This document shows positions 16,859 through 25,957 of a DNA stretch of 64,000 nucleotides, piece after piece (position 1 is the stretch's first letter; each line of letters starts with the position of its first letter). Under the pieces are notes generated by a model. It made no database searches, was not told the origin of the DNA, and worked only from the letters and a program-made list of their open reading frames with translations. Origin of the DNA: CG1-02-35-72 sp045046885. GTDB lineage: Bacteria; Bacteroidota; Bacteroidia; Flavobacteriales; Flavobacteriaceae. The DNA is taken from positions 4,276 to 68,275 of the forward strand of contig JASFYX010000021.1 of the NCBI GenBank assembly GCA_045046885.1. The letters run 5' to 3'. The position numbers and the translations under genes were made by a program.

Positions 16859-18535
16859 TTAAAATTCATCGGTTACGCAACCTTGTGAGGCGGTTGAAAC
16901 AGTTTTAGCATATTTGTATAAAATGCCTCTTTTGGCTTTTAATTCTGGTTGTTGCCAAGCAGCTTTACGTGCTGAGAATTCAGATTCAGAAATATTTAAA
17001 TCTATGCGGTTATTAGCCACATCAATAATAATTTCATCACCATCTTGTATAAAGGCTATAGGGCCTCCATCTTGGGCTTCGGGCGTAATATGGCCTACTA
17101 CAAAACCATGCGTGCCACCAGAAAAACGGCCATCGGTAATAAGTGCCACAGATTTGCCCAACCCTGCACCCATAATCATAGAAGTGGGTTTAAGCATTTC
17201 TGGCATACCTGGGCCACCGCGGGGTCCGACATATCTGATAACAATCACGTCGCCTTTTGCTACCAAGCCATTAGCAATACCGTCATTGGCAGCTTGTTCA
17301 CTATCATAAACTTTAGCCGAGCCTTTAAACATAAGTCCCTCTTTTCCTGTTATTTTAGCCACCGAACCTTCGGGAGCAATACTGCCTCTTAAAATTTGAA
17401 GGTGCCCTGTTTTTTTAATGGCTGTATCGATATTGTGAATAACCGTTTGCTCGAATGCCATCGGTTTAATATCTGCTAGGTTTTCGGCAATAGTTTTTCC
17501 TGTGACTGTCATACAATCGCCGTGTAAATAACCCTTATTTAGCAAGTATTTCATCACGGCAGGTGTACCGCCAATACTGTGCACATCTTCCATTAAATAT
17601 TTACCGCTGGGTTTTAAATCGGCCAACACAGGTGTTTTATCGCTTATACGTTGAAAATCATCTAATTCAAATTTTATACCAGCAGATCTGGCAATAGCCA
17701 AATAATGCAAAACGGCATTTGTTGACCCTCCTAAAGCAATAACCACAGAAATAGCATTTTCAAGTGCTTTTTTACTGATAATATCAAGGGGTTTTAAATC
17801 TAATTTTATCAGATTATCAATAGCTTTTGCTACCAAACGTGTTTCTTTATTTTTATCGGGATGTTCGGCCGGCAACGACGCATTAAACGGCAATGAAAAG
17901 CCCAGTGCTTCAATAGAAGAAGCCATAGTGTTGGCTGTGTACATACCCCCGCAAGCTCCCGGTCCTGGGCAGGCTTTTTTGATAATTTCTTTAAACTCAT
18001 CATCGTTTAATTTGCCTGCATTTTTTTCACCTAAAGCTTCAAAAGCCGAAACGATATCAAGCTTTTTACCCTTGTGGTTTCCTGAGGCGATGGTACCGCC
18101 ATAAACCATTAACGAAGGTCTGTTTAAACGCAACATAGCCATAACAGCGCCCGGCATATTTTTATCGCATCCAACCACAGCTACCAAACCGTCGTAACTT
18201 TGGGCATTCATCACAATTTCAATAGAATCGGCTATTACATCACGCGAAGGCAGTGAGTAATTCATACCGCTTGTGCCCATAGAAATACCATCGCTTACGC
18301 CGATGGTATGAAACATCAAACCCACCAAATCTTTTTGATTGACGTGGAATTTAATCTTGGCGGCTAAGTTATTGAGATGCATATTGCATGTGTTCCCATC
18401 AAAACCTGTACTGGCAATACCAATTTGCGGTTTTTGCATATCTGATTCTGATAATCCTACACCGTAAAGCATCGCTTGTGCTGCCGGCTGATTGGGATCT
18501 TGTGTAACGCGTTTACTGTATTTATTGAGTTGCAT
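16859..18535 (-). CDS. ilvD: dihydroxy-acid dehydratase
   Basis: Iron-sulphur dehydratase giving the branched 2-oxoacids of isoleucine and valine. GCDKNMPGAVMAM and CPGPGACGGMYTANTM supply cluster cysteines, and GRFSGGTHGFVVGHITPEA is the C-terminal signature. Length 558 aa fits the short IlvD form. First gene of the five-gene operon; a minus-strand TACTTTTG promoter box lies about 40 bp upstream. Confidence 0.95.
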   Translation of the reverse strand: MQLNKYSKRVTQDPNQPAAQAMLYGVGLSESDMQKPQIGIASTGFDGNTCNMHLNNLAAKIKFHVNQKDLVGLMFHTIGVSDGISMGTSGMNYSLPSRDVIADSIEIVMNAQSYDGLVAVVGCDKNMPGAVMAMLRLNRPSLMVYGGTIASGNHKGKKLDIVSAFEALGEKNAGKLNDDEFKEIIKKACPGPGACGGMYTANTMASSIEALGFSLPFNASLPAEHPDKNKETRLVAKAIDNLIKLDLKPLDIISKKALENAISVVIALGGSTNAVLHYLAIARSAGIKFELDDFQRISDKTPVLADLKPSGKYLMEDVHSIGGTPAVMKYLLNKGYLHGDCMTVTGKTIAENLADIKPMAFEQTVIHNIDTAIKKTGHLQILRGSIAPEGSVAKITGKEGLMFKGSAKVYDSEQAANDGIANGLVAKGDVIVIRYVGPRGGPGMPEMLKPTSMIMGAGLGKSVALITDGRFSGGTHGFVVGHITPEAQDGGPIAFIQDGDEIIIDVANNRIDLNISESEFSARKAAWQQPELKAKRGILYKYAKTVSTASQGCVTDEF

Positions 18536-18576
18536 TTATGTGCTCTTATTTGTGTTTTAATTTTTAAAATAATTAT

Positions 18577-18584
18577 CAAAAGTA
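18577..18584 (-). promoter_or_regulatory. putative -7 box of the ilv operon promoter
   Basis: Perfect match to the Bacteroidetes -7 consensus TAnnTTTG (TACTTTTG on the minus strand), placing the transcript start about 35 bp before ilvD. No good -33 TTG at the right distance. The identical octamer precedes leuA at 21399. Confidence 0.5.
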
Positions 18585-18714
18585 AACGCAATAGCCGTTT
18601 GGCTTTGTTTTCCTTTGTTTTTTCTACAATAGTCAATTTATATATTTGTTACATATTTATCTGATTTTTAAGACACTATCAATATCTAATTTACAATGAC
18701 AAGGCTATAAAAAA

Positions 18715-18739
18715 ACCTGTATCGTTTTTTGATACAGGT
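18715..18739 (-). terminator. Rho-independent terminator
   Basis: Perfect 9-bp stem ACCTGTATC/GATACAGGT with a 7-nt loop, followed on the minus strand by seven T. It would stop minus-strand transcription coming from the RhuM remnants before it reaches the ilv promoter. Confidence 0.75.
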
Positions 18740-18812
18740 CTTAATTTGTGATAATTTAATGGTCTTTTAATTATTTCTATTTATACCTCTTATTAAAATA
18801 CTTTTTATAGTA

Positions 18813-18925
18813 CCTCAAAGTCTGGAGAGTTTGCGGAGCTAGTTTTGGTTTGGAGAAATTGCGGATTGTAACCGTGAGCTGTTACCTACACGAAAGTCCC
18901 GAAACTTTGAGAGTGCGGTAGCGGG
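18813..18925. repeat. interspersed repeat, copy A, cutting into a RhuM fragment
   Basis: Begins CCTCAAAGTCTGGAGAG and contains TTGCGGAGCT and CGGATTGTAA, which recur in the same order at 19645-19712. It runs on through a GC-richer stretch to about 18925, at the point where the RhuM-like reading frame stops resembling its family. The right boundary is approximate. Confidence 0.5.
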
Positions 18926-19181
18926 GTTGAGCAGTATGTCGGAAATCCCGACATACTGAACTTTGGATTAATTCGCCATTATCGAAAATCTTTTTCAAAT
19001 GTTCAGTAATAGTAGAACGGCCTTTTTCAAACAATTCGGCAATACGTTTTTGAGTAAGCCAAAGTGTTTCATCTTGAAAATAGACATCAATATTAACTTT
19101 GCCATTTTCGGTTTGAAAAATCACAAAATTTTCGAACTGTTGTAATTCGTTACTTTTTTTTGGTTCGTTTTTCTTGCTCAT
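18882..19181 (-). pseudogene. RhuM-family protein, N-terminal fragment
   Basis: A 99-codon frame whose first ~83 residues resemble the N-terminal domain of RhuM-family (virulence protein RhuM/Fic-associated) proteins: NGKVNIDVYFQDETLWLTQK, a helix-turn-helix-like AELFEKGRSTITEHLKKIF, and SSVCRDFRHTA. Complete relatives are roughly 300 residues or more. After HTAQ the similarity stops and the remaining codons come from repeat A, so the gene has been truncated by repeat insertion or deletion. Probably non-functional. Confidence 0.7.
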
Positions 19182-19249
19182 TTTTTACATTTTCTTATTT
19201 TTTTGTTTAGCAAATTAGGGTATCTTTCTTAGTCATTTCTTCATAGAAT

Positions 19250-19536
19250 TTAAAAAGATATTCTAATTGCATCTAAATTATGATGTTCAATATACCTTTT
19301 AACTTCTCTACCACCTTCATTTTGAACTGTCGCATATTTTGTGACAGTTGATTCTTTATCTAATTCACCTTCTTTAAAAACATAGTTAAACGCTTACCAA
19401 TAGTTTTAATATCCCTATTGAATAAGGTCACTAATTGATTATGATTCAACCAAACAGAATCGTTTTGAATTTGAACATCAATTTGAGTTTGGCCATCCTT
19501 GGCTTGATAAATAACTCTTTGTTCTTGTTTATTCAT
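19250..19536 (-). pseudogene. second RhuM-family fragment, frameshifted
   Basis: Reading the minus strand from ATG at 19534-19536 gives MNKQEQRVIYQAKDGQTQID, then SVWLNHNQLVTLFNRDIKTI, again the RhuM N-terminal pattern. The frame then shifts (around 19380) and continues in another frame as KEGELDKESTVTKYATVQNE and REVKRYIEHHNLDAI before ending. It is a separate, differently diverged copy from the fragment at 18882-19181. The two tandem ruins suggest loss of a former accessory locus. Confidence 0.65.
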
Positions 19537-19644
19537 TAGTACAAATGTATTGTTTTAAGATGAAATAGTTTGTTTAATACATCCTACAAAAACAAGGGGC
19601 TTGGGGTATTCTGTTATATCCCAAAAATACTTTATCTTATGAGA

Positions 19645-19712
19645 CCTCAATGTCTGGAGACCTTGCGGAGCTGGTTTAATTAATCACGGATTGTAAATTT
19701 GTGATAGCGGGT
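19645..19712. repeat. interspersed repeat, copy B
   Basis: Imperfect direct repeat of 18813 onward: CCTCAATGTCTGGAGACC, TTGCGGAGCTGGTTT and CACGGATTGTAA align in order. The two copies flank both RhuM fragments at a distance of about 830 bp. Confidence 0.5.
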
Positions 19713-19741
19713 TATGATTTTATTAAAAAATAAGTGTTTAG

Positions 19742-21286
19742 TTACCTAACCAACTTTTTAGCTTTTTGGCTGATAATTATTTCAACCGGACGGTTTTCTA
19801 TTTTACTCTCTAACCAAGACAAGACATCTAAATACAAAAAAGCCCGTTTTTCGTAAGGATGATTTTCGTAAACTTTTAAATCGTCATACAATTTTATAAA
19901 AGCTTTTTTGAGGTCTTGCGGATAAATATTATTCAGATTTTTAAGAAACAGAATCATTTTGCGCTGCACTTGGTGCAAATCGTTCATTTTAACCAAAAAT
20001 TTATAAGTCGAAACAATAAGTTTTTCAATATTTTCATCAAGTCCGGCATCGTAATGGGCTACTAAATTTAAGACACGCGAAAAACACAACAAATCTTCAC
20101 GCATTTTTAAGGATTTGTCAGCTATTATTTTTTCGAGATAAAATATACATTCCTCATTTTTACCAGCACCAAAATACATACTGGCTATTTTGTAATAAAA
20201 CACCATAACATGATGGGCATCTATTTTTGATTCGTAATTTTTTAAATCGGTTAACAATTTTTGAATATAGTTTAAACCCTTTGTAAAGCGACCTTCTAAA
20301 AAGTATAAATTCAGTTTATTCTGACTATAACACAAAAACGACAATGTTTTGGTATTCTGATTTATGGTAATGTTTTCTGCTTCTAAATCGTATTTTAATT
20401 TTTCGAGTACCTCCTTAAACTTTGTACGGTGTTTTATAAAGAAAAGCGCCTCTAACAAATAATCTAAACCTTTGATATAAAAAACAGGGTTTTGTTTTTT
20501 CATTTCAGGGTTTTCGTCAAATAAATCCACCCATTTTTGAGCGTATTTATAACTCGACACAAAGTCTTGTAAAATTAAACTCTGCCATAAATAAGCTTTA
20601 TACAAAAAGAGTTTTTCTTTAAATCCTAAGTCGACTATGGCGTATTTGGGCAATTTTTTATCAAAAAATTTAATGACTTTTTTAGCATCATCATCATTTT
20701 TAACATAACCTTCTTTGAGTAATAAGCTATACAACTGAAGCGATAAATTAGACAATTTACTAATCCGAACATTTTTCTGACTCAGCCTTTTTGCTTGTTT
20801 GGTAAGGTCTTGCGCCCTGTTACTCATACTGCGCGTTATGTACTGTGATTCTATAACCTTTTCGAATTCTACAATTTCAAAAGCCAAATTGTTTTCACCA
20901 TTTTTAAGGGCGAGCTCTTTGGTTTTATCTAAAATTTTTAAACTTTGTTTGTACAGTCCTTTGCTGTACAAAATAGCCGCAAAATCAAATTGTTCTCTAA
21001 TATGTGCCCGCGTGTTTTGATGTACCGGATTAAACCTTAAGCTTATCAGAATTTGCTTGTAAAGATGTGCTTTAGTATTAGAAATTTGTTGTTTTTTAAT
21101 ATCGGTTTTTTTTGAAATTAAGGCGTCATCAAAATTGTCCACCTTATCTAATAAATTAAATAACGACATAAAATTAGCGTGCGCATTAACACCCAATCTA
21201 CCCGCATATAACTTAAATTGACGCTTTTCTGATTTAGAAAGCGACTTAATCAACATAAAAAGGGCATCTTTTTGCTCAATAGCCAT
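19742..21286 (-). CDS. conserved-looking helical-repeat protein of unknown function
   Basis: I do not recognise a named family. The 514-residue product is rich in Lys, Leu, Phe and Tyr with regular helix-turn-helix spacing such as LYSKGLYKQSLKILDKTKEL and YFGAGKNEECIFYLEKII, suggesting TPR- or SEL1-like solenoid repeats. There is no signal peptide, lipobox or membrane segment, so it is probably cytoplasmic. It stands alone on the minus strand between the RhuM remnants and leuA (divergent, about 150 bp). Base composition is like its neighbours. A scaffold or regulatory role is possible but unsupported. Confidence 0.75.
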   Translation of the reverse strand: MAIEQKDALFMLIKSLSKSEKRQFKLYAGRLGVNAHANFMSLFNLLDKVDNFDDALISKKTDIKKQQISNTKAHLYKQILISLRFNPVHQNTRAHIREQFDFAAILYSKGLYKQSLKILDKTKELALKNGENNLAFEIVEFEKVIESQYITRSMSNRAQDLTKQAKRLSQKNVRISKLSNLSLQLYSLLLKEGYVKNDDDAKKVIKFFDKKLPKYAIVDLGFKEKLFLYKAYLWQSLILQDFVSSYKYAQKWVDLFDENPEMKKQNPVFYIKGLDYLLEALFFIKHRTKFKEVLEKLKYDLEAENITINQNTKTLSFLCYSQNKLNLYFLEGRFTKGLNYIQKLLTDLKNYESKIDAHHVMVFYYKIASMYFGAGKNEECIFYLEKIIADKSLKMREDLLCFSRVLNLVAHYDAGLDENIEKLIVSTYKFLVKMNDLHQVQRKMILFLKNLNNIYPQDLKKAFIKLYDDLKVYENHPYEKRAFLYLDVLSWLESKIENRPVEIIISQKAKKLVR

Positions 21287-21398
21287 TGTATTGATTTTAA
21301 ATTTAATATTCTGACAATAAGTAATTTAAAATTATTGATTTTTAATTGACTATAGTAAAAAGGGCAATTCTCGTTAAAATCACAATAATCTCAAATAA

Positions 21399-21406
21399 TA
21401 CTTTTG
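21399..21406 (+). promoter_or_regulatory. putative -7 box of the leu operon promoter
   Basis: TACTTTTG, a perfect TAnnTTTG match, ends 30 bp before the leuA ATG. The -33 region is weak. Same octamer as the proposed ilvD promoter box. Confidence 0.5.
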
Positions 21407-21436
21407 AAAGACCAAATGTGATAAAAATAATTTATA

Positions 21437-22612
21437 ATGACTAAAAATAAAGTCCAAATTTTTGATACGACCCTTAGAGATGGTGAGCAAGTTCCCGGTT
21501 GTAAGTTAAATACCCAACAAAAATTAACCATCGCCAAACGCCTAGATATTTTGGGTGTAGATGTCATTGAAGCAGGGTTTCCCGTATCAAGTCCGGGCGA
21601 TTTTGAGGCTGTTAGCGAAATAGCAAAAGTGGTTAAAAATGCCACAGTCTGCGCTTTATCGCGTGCCAACAAAAAAGATATTGAAGTCGCCGCTCAAGCT
21701 TTAAAATATGCCAAATACCCTAGAATCCACACCGGAATCGGCACTTCAGATTCGCATATCATCCATAAATTTAATTCAACCAGAGAAAAAGTTATCGCAC
21801 GTGCCGTAGAAGCCGTCGCTTATGCTAAAACCTTTGTGGGAGATGTTGAATTTTATGCCGAAGATGCAGGTCGTACCGAAAATAAATTTTTGGCTCAAGT
21901 GTGCGAAGCCGTTATTAAAGCAGGTGCTACCGTTCTTAACATTCCCGACACTACTGGCTATTGTTTACCCGATGAGTATGGTGCTAAAATTAAATACCTA
22001 AAAGACAATGTAAAGGGTATAGAAAATGTAACCCTTTCATGTCATTGTCATAACGATTTAGGCTTGGCTACTGCCAATGCCATTGCGGGTGTTCAAAATG
22101 GGGCACGTCAAATAGAATGTACCATTAACGGTATTGGCGAACGTGCCGGAAACACCGCCTTAGAAGAAGTTGTTATGATTTTAAAACAACATCCTTATTT
22201 AAATTTAGATACCAATATAGATACTAAATTATTATACGATACCAGTAAAATGGTTCAAAATAATATGGGCATGTTTGTGCAAGCCAATAAAGCTATTGTA
22301 GGCGATAATGCTTTTGCCCACAGTTCCGGAATTCATCAAGATGGGGTTATAAAAGAAAGAACGACTTACGAAATAATAAATCCCGAAGATGTGGGCGTAA
22401 CTGAATCGTCTATTGTATTAACCGCCCGAAGTGGTCGTGCTGCCTTGGCATATCGCGCTAAAAATGTCGGTTATGAATTGACTAAAATAGAGTTAGATGT
22501 CTTGTATCCTGAGTTTTTAAAATATGCCGACAAGCGCAAAGAGGTTAACGATGACGACATCCACCATTTAATAAATTCAAATAATAATTTTAAAAGAAGC
22601 GTCAATTTTTAG
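21437..22612 (+). CDS. leuA: 2-isopropylmalate synthase, short form
   Basis: Condenses acetyl-CoA with 2-oxoisovalerate, the first step of leucine synthesis. DRE-TIM metallolyase motifs: FDTTLRDGEQVPG (9-21) and the metal HxH in SCHCHNDLG; NGIGERAGN is also conserved. At 391 residues it has the catalytic barrel and linker but not the ~120-residue C-terminal leucine-binding domain of canonical LeuA (about 510 aa), so allosteric leucine inhibition of the usual kind is not expected. Homocitrate or citramalate synthase would look similar; the immediately following leuC (11 bp) decides for leuA. Confidence 0.88.
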   Translation: MTKNKVQIFDTTLRDGEQVPGCKLNTQQKLTIAKRLDILGVDVIEAGFPVSSPGDFEAVSEIAKVVKNATVCALSRANKKDIEVAAQALKYAKYPRIHTGIGTSDSHIIHKFNSTREKVIARAVEAVAYAKTFVGDVEFYAEDAGRTENKFLAQVCEAVIKAGATVLNIPDTTGYCLPDEYGAKIKYLKDNVKGIENVTLSCHCHNDLGLATANAIAGVQNGARQIECTINGIGERAGNTALEEVVMILKQHPYLNLDTNIDTKLLYDTSKMVQNNMGMFVQANKAIVGDNAFAHSSGIHQDGVIKERTTYEIINPEDVGVTESSIVLTARSGRAALAYRAKNVGYELTKIELDVLYPEFLKYADKRKEVNDDDIHHLINSNNNFKRSVNF

Positions 22613-22623
22613 CTTTAAATTAA

Positions 22624-24003
22624 ATGGGAAAAACACTTTTTGATAAGGTTTGGGATACGCATGTGGTGACAACCATAAAAAACGGTCCGCAAGTTTTATA
22701 CATAGACAAGCATTTAATTCACGAAGTGACGAGTCCGCAGGCTTTTAAAGAACTTGAGGATAAAAATATTGACATTTTCAGACCTCAGCAAATTATTGCC
22801 ACTGCCGACCATAATACCCCCACCAAAAATCAGCATTTACCCGTAAAGGATGCTTTGTCAAGAAAGCAACTTGCACAACTCACCAAAAATTGCACAAAAC
22901 ACAACATTACTTTATACGGATTGGGGCATAAATACAACGGTATAGTCCACGTAATGGCGCCCGAATTGGGTATCACGCAACCAGGCATGACAATGGTTTG
23001 TGGCGACAGCCATACCGCTACCCATGGGGCATTTGGATGTATCGCTTTTGGTATCGGCACCAGCCAAGTAGCTCAGGTTTTTGCCAGCCAATGTGTGGTA
23101 ACCGAAAAACCCAAAACCCTGCGTATTACGGTAAACGGAAAACTGCCCGAAAACGTCACGCCCAAAGACGTCATTTTATACATCATTGCCCAATTAGGTA
23201 CTCATGCTGGTACAGGTTATTTTGTAGAATACGCCGGTGAAATTTTTGAAAATATGAGTATGGAAGGCCGTATGACGGTATGCAATATGAGTATTGAAAT
23301 GGGTGCCCGAGGCGGTATGATAGCCCCCGATGAAACCACTTTTAACTACCTTAGCGGAAGAGCGTTTGCGCCAAAAGGAGAAGCTTTTAAACAAAAAACA
23401 GCTTCTTGGCAAAATTTAAAATCGGATGACGATGCCACCTTTGGCGCTGAATATACATTCGACGCTTCAGATATGGCTCCTATGATAACCTACGGTACCA
23501 ATCCAGGGATGGGTATAAAAATTACAGACGCCATTCCGACAGATAAAAACGGCGCGCTTGACAAAGCTTTAAAATATATGGCTTTTACCCAAGGTGAATC
23601 GCTTATAAATAAGCCCATAAATTATGTTTTTATCGGCAGCTGCACCAATTCTAGAATAGAAGATTTTAGAGTGGCAGCCCACTATATTAAAGGAAAAAAA
23701 AAGGCTAAAAACGTCCATGCCTTAATAGTACCGGGCTCGCATTTAGTGGCCCAACAAATAAAAGAAGAAGGTTTACAAAGTATTTTTGAAGAAGCCGGAT
23801 TCTCATTACGGCAACCCGGCTGTTCGGCCTGTTTGGCGATGAATGATGATAAAATTCCCGAAAAGGAATACTGCGTCTCTACCTCAAACCGCAATTTTGA
23901 AGGGCGTCAAGGGCAAGGCTCCAGAACGCTTTTGGCGAGTCCTTTGGTAGCAGCTTCGGTAGCTATTCACGGCAAAATTGTAGCTATAACCCAATTGAAT
24001 TAA
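22624..24003 (+). CDS. leuC: 3-isopropylmalate dehydratase large subunit
   Basis: Aconitase-family [4Fe-4S] subunit isomerising 2- to 3-isopropylmalate. MVCGDSHTATHGAFG, the cluster cysteines in GSCTNSRIEDFR and PGCSACLAMN, and NRNFEGRQGQGS are all present. Length 459 aa is typical. Two bp separate it from leuD, with which it forms the enzyme. Confidence 0.96.
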   Translation: MGKTLFDKVWDTHVVTTIKNGPQVLYIDKHLIHEVTSPQAFKELEDKNIDIFRPQQIIATADHNTPTKNQHLPVKDALSRKQLAQLTKNCTKHNITLYGLGHKYNGIVHVMAPELGITQPGMTMVCGDSHTATHGAFGCIAFGIGTSQVAQVFASQCVVTEKPKTLRITVNGKLPENVTPKDVILYIIAQLGTHAGTGYFVEYAGEIFENMSMEGRMTVCNMSIEMGARGGMIAPDETTFNYLSGRAFAPKGEAFKQKTASWQNLKSDDDATFGAEYTFDASDMAPMITYGTNPGMGIKITDAIPTDKNGALDKALKYMAFTQGESLINKPINYVFIGSCTNSRIEDFRVAAHYIKGKKKAKNVHALIVPGSHLVAQQIKEEGLQSIFEEAGFSLRQPGCSACLAMNDDKIPEKEYCVSTSNRNFEGRQGQGSRTLLASPLVAASVAIHGKIVAITQLN

Positions 24004-24005
24004 CG

Positions 24006-24611
24006 ATGGAAAAATTTACTAAAATCCGCAGTACGGCAGTCCCATTGCCTATAAAGGACATTGATACCGATCAGATTATTCCGGCACGTTTTTTAAAAGC
24101 CACCAACCGAAAAGGTTTTGGTGAAAACTTATTTAGAGATTGGCGTTACAATAAAGACAATTCACCTAACACACAATTTGTGTTAAACAATAAACAATTT
24201 AACGGTTCTATTTTGATAGCCGAGAACAATTTTGGTTGCGGCTCCAGTCGCGAGCACGCGGCTTGGGCTTTATACGATTACGGTTTTAGGGTTATTATAT
24301 CGAGTTTTTTTGCCGATATATTTAAAGGAAATGCCCTAAATAACGGCATTTTACCGATTCAAGTTTCGTCCAATTTTTTACAAAAATTGCTAAAAACGGT
24401 CAAAAATGAGCCAAAAACAGTTGTTTTTGTCGATTTAGAGACCCAAAATGTCATTTTAGAGAAAACGGGGGAATCAGAAAAATTTGATATAAATCCGTAT
24501 AAAAAAATCTGTTTACAAAACGCATATACAGACATTGATTATTTGGTGAGTATAAAAGATAAGATTGAAGCTTACGAATTAAAAAATAAAAACGTCATTA
24601 CGACACCGTGA
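24006..24611 (+). CDS. leuD: 3-isopropylmalate dehydratase small subunit
   Basis: Swivel-domain partner of LeuC. DIDTDQIIPARFLK near the N-terminus and NFGCGSSREHAAWAL in the middle are the family motifs; 201 residues is normal. A 83-bp gap with an interspersed repeat separates it from leuB, the only sizeable gap in the leu operon. Confidence 0.95.
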   Translation: MEKFTKIRSTAVPLPIKDIDTDQIIPARFLKATNRKGFGENLFRDWRYNKDNSPNTQFVLNNKQFNGSILIAENNFGCGSSREHAAWALYDYGFRVIISSFFADIFKGNALNNGILPIQVSSNFLQKLLKTVKNEPKTVVFVDLETQNVILEKTGESEKFDINPYKKICLQNAYTDIDYLVSIKDKIEAYELKNKNVITTP

Positions 24612-24623
24612 TAAAGGGGAAGT

Positions 24624-24680
24624 AATCTCTTGAATTTATGAGATTGCCACGCCCTAATTAGCATTAGGACTCGCAATGAC
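24624..24680. repeat. interspersed hairpin repeat between leuD and leuB
   Basis: Contains AATCTC/GAGATT (24624-24645) and CCTAAT-TAGC-ATTAGG (24653-24668) hairpins and ends TCGCAATGAC, the signature of a common Bacteroidetes intergenic repeat related to the one at 3829-3899. It lies in the leu transcript and could change the leuB level. Confidence 0.55.
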
Positions 24681-24694
24681 AGTAAAGGAAAATT

Positions 24695-25810
24695 ATGAAT
24701 ATTAAAATAGCATTATTACCCGGCGACGGGATTGGTCCCGAAGTGACCGCCGAAGCGGTCAAAGTTTTGGAGGCCTTAGCCGACAAATATTCACACGACT
24801 TTACTTTTAGTACGGCCGATGTGGGCGCTGTGGCCATAGATAAAACAGGGAATCCGTTACCCAACGATACCCTAAAAGTTTGTGCCGATGCCGACGCTAT
24901 TTTATTCGGTGCTATTGGCGACCCCAAATACGATAACAATCCCAACGCAAAAGTCCGCCCAGAACAAGGTTTGCTCAAATTGCGCAAAAGTTTGGGTCTG
25001 TTTGCCAACATTCGGCCGTTGACTACTTATGACGCTTTAATTTCTAAATCTAACTTAAAAGAACACGTCATAAAAGGAACCGATTTTGTTATTTACCGCG
25101 AACTGACAGGTGGTATTTATTTTGGCGAAAAAACTTTAAGTGCCGACGGCAAAAGTGCCTCAGATAACTGTAGTTATAATACTGAAGAAATTGACCGCAT
25201 AAGTCATTTGGCTTTTAAAGCCGCTCAAAAACGCCGTAAAAAACTGACTTTAATAGATAAGGCCAACGTACTGGAAACCTCAAGATTGTGGCGCAGACAA
25301 GTTACAGCCTTAGCTGAGGAATATCCAAATGTAGCGCTCGATTTTTTATTTGTGGATAATGCCGCTATGCAAATTATTTTAAATCCGCGACAGTTTGACG
25401 TCATCTTAACCGAAAATATGTTTGGTGATATTATTTCTGACGAAGCCAGTGTTATTGCGGGTTCTATTGGTTTGTTGGCTTCGGCTTCTATTGGTAAACA
25501 CGCCGCCTTGTTTGAGCCTATTCACGGCTCGTATCCGCAAGCCAAAGGGAAAAACAGTGCCAATCCGATAGCGTCAATTTTATCCGCCGCTATGTTGTTA
25601 GAACATTTCGACTTGTTTAAAGAAGCGCAAAATGTAAAAGACGCCGTAGATAAGTCTTTGGATATGAATGTGTGTACCACGGATATTAATGCCGAATCAC
25701 TTTTTAAAACTGATGATATTGGGGCGTTTATAGTAGATTACATTAATTACCCCGAAGATTATAAAGCCAACTATAAGAATATTAATTTAGGCCGATCGAC
25801 CATAATTTAA
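24695..25810 (+). CDS. leuB: 3-isopropylmalate dehydrogenase
   Basis: NAD-dependent oxidative decarboxylation giving 4-methyl-2-oxopentanoate. LLPGDGIGPEV (7-17), the substrate loop ELTGGIYFGEK, and the family signature NMFGDIISDEASVIAGSIGL are visible. 371 residues; a typical LeuB is about 350-370. A purine-rich AAAGGA stretch lies 7-12 bp before the ATG, one of the few Shine-Dalgarno-like sequences in the window. Last gene of the operon. Confidence 0.96.
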   Translation: MNIKIALLPGDGIGPEVTAEAVKVLEALADKYSHDFTFSTADVGAVAIDKTGNPLPNDTLKVCADADAILFGAIGDPKYDNNPNAKVRPEQGLLKLRKSLGLFANIRPLTTYDALISKSNLKEHVIKGTDFVIYRELTGGIYFGEKTLSADGKSASDNCSYNTEEIDRISHLAFKAAQKRRKKLTLIDKANVLETSRLWRRQVTALAEEYPNVALDFLFVDNAAMQIILNPRQFDVILTENMFGDIISDEASVIAGSIGLLASASIGKHAALFEPIHGSYPQAKGKNSANPIASILSAAMLLEHFDLFKEAQNVKDAVDKSLDMNVCTTDINAESLFKTDDIGAFIVDYINYPEDYKANYKNINLGRSTII

Positions 25811-25828
25811 CTTGAATTGGTTAATTAG

Positions 25829-25858
25829 AAGCCCCGCTTTCGCGAGGCTTTTTTTTAT
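25829..25858 (+). terminator. Rho-independent terminator of the leu operon
   Basis: GAAGCCCCGC-TTTC-GCGAGGCTT stem-loop followed by eight T, 18 bp after the leuB stop. Confidence 0.9.
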
Positions 25859-25957
25859 TTTAACATGCAGTAAAACAACTTATTAGAAATAGCAGCTCAA
25901 AATAAATAATATTTTTAGTTATCTTGCTACCCTAAATCTTTTAATATTATTCCTATT

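Noticed and set aside
16914..17392. Two overlapping plus-strand open frames (131 and 115 codons)
   Set aside because: Antisense to ilvD; long only because the opposite strand is constrained.
18932..18958. Perfect 11-bp inverted repeat CAGTATGTCGG / CCGACATACTG
   Set aside because: It coincides with the conserved VCRDFRHT codons of the RhuM fragment, so the protein sequence explains it better than an operator.
24664..25011. 115-codon minus-strand open frame
   Set aside because: Antisense to the leuB start and the adjacent repeat; no family resemblance.
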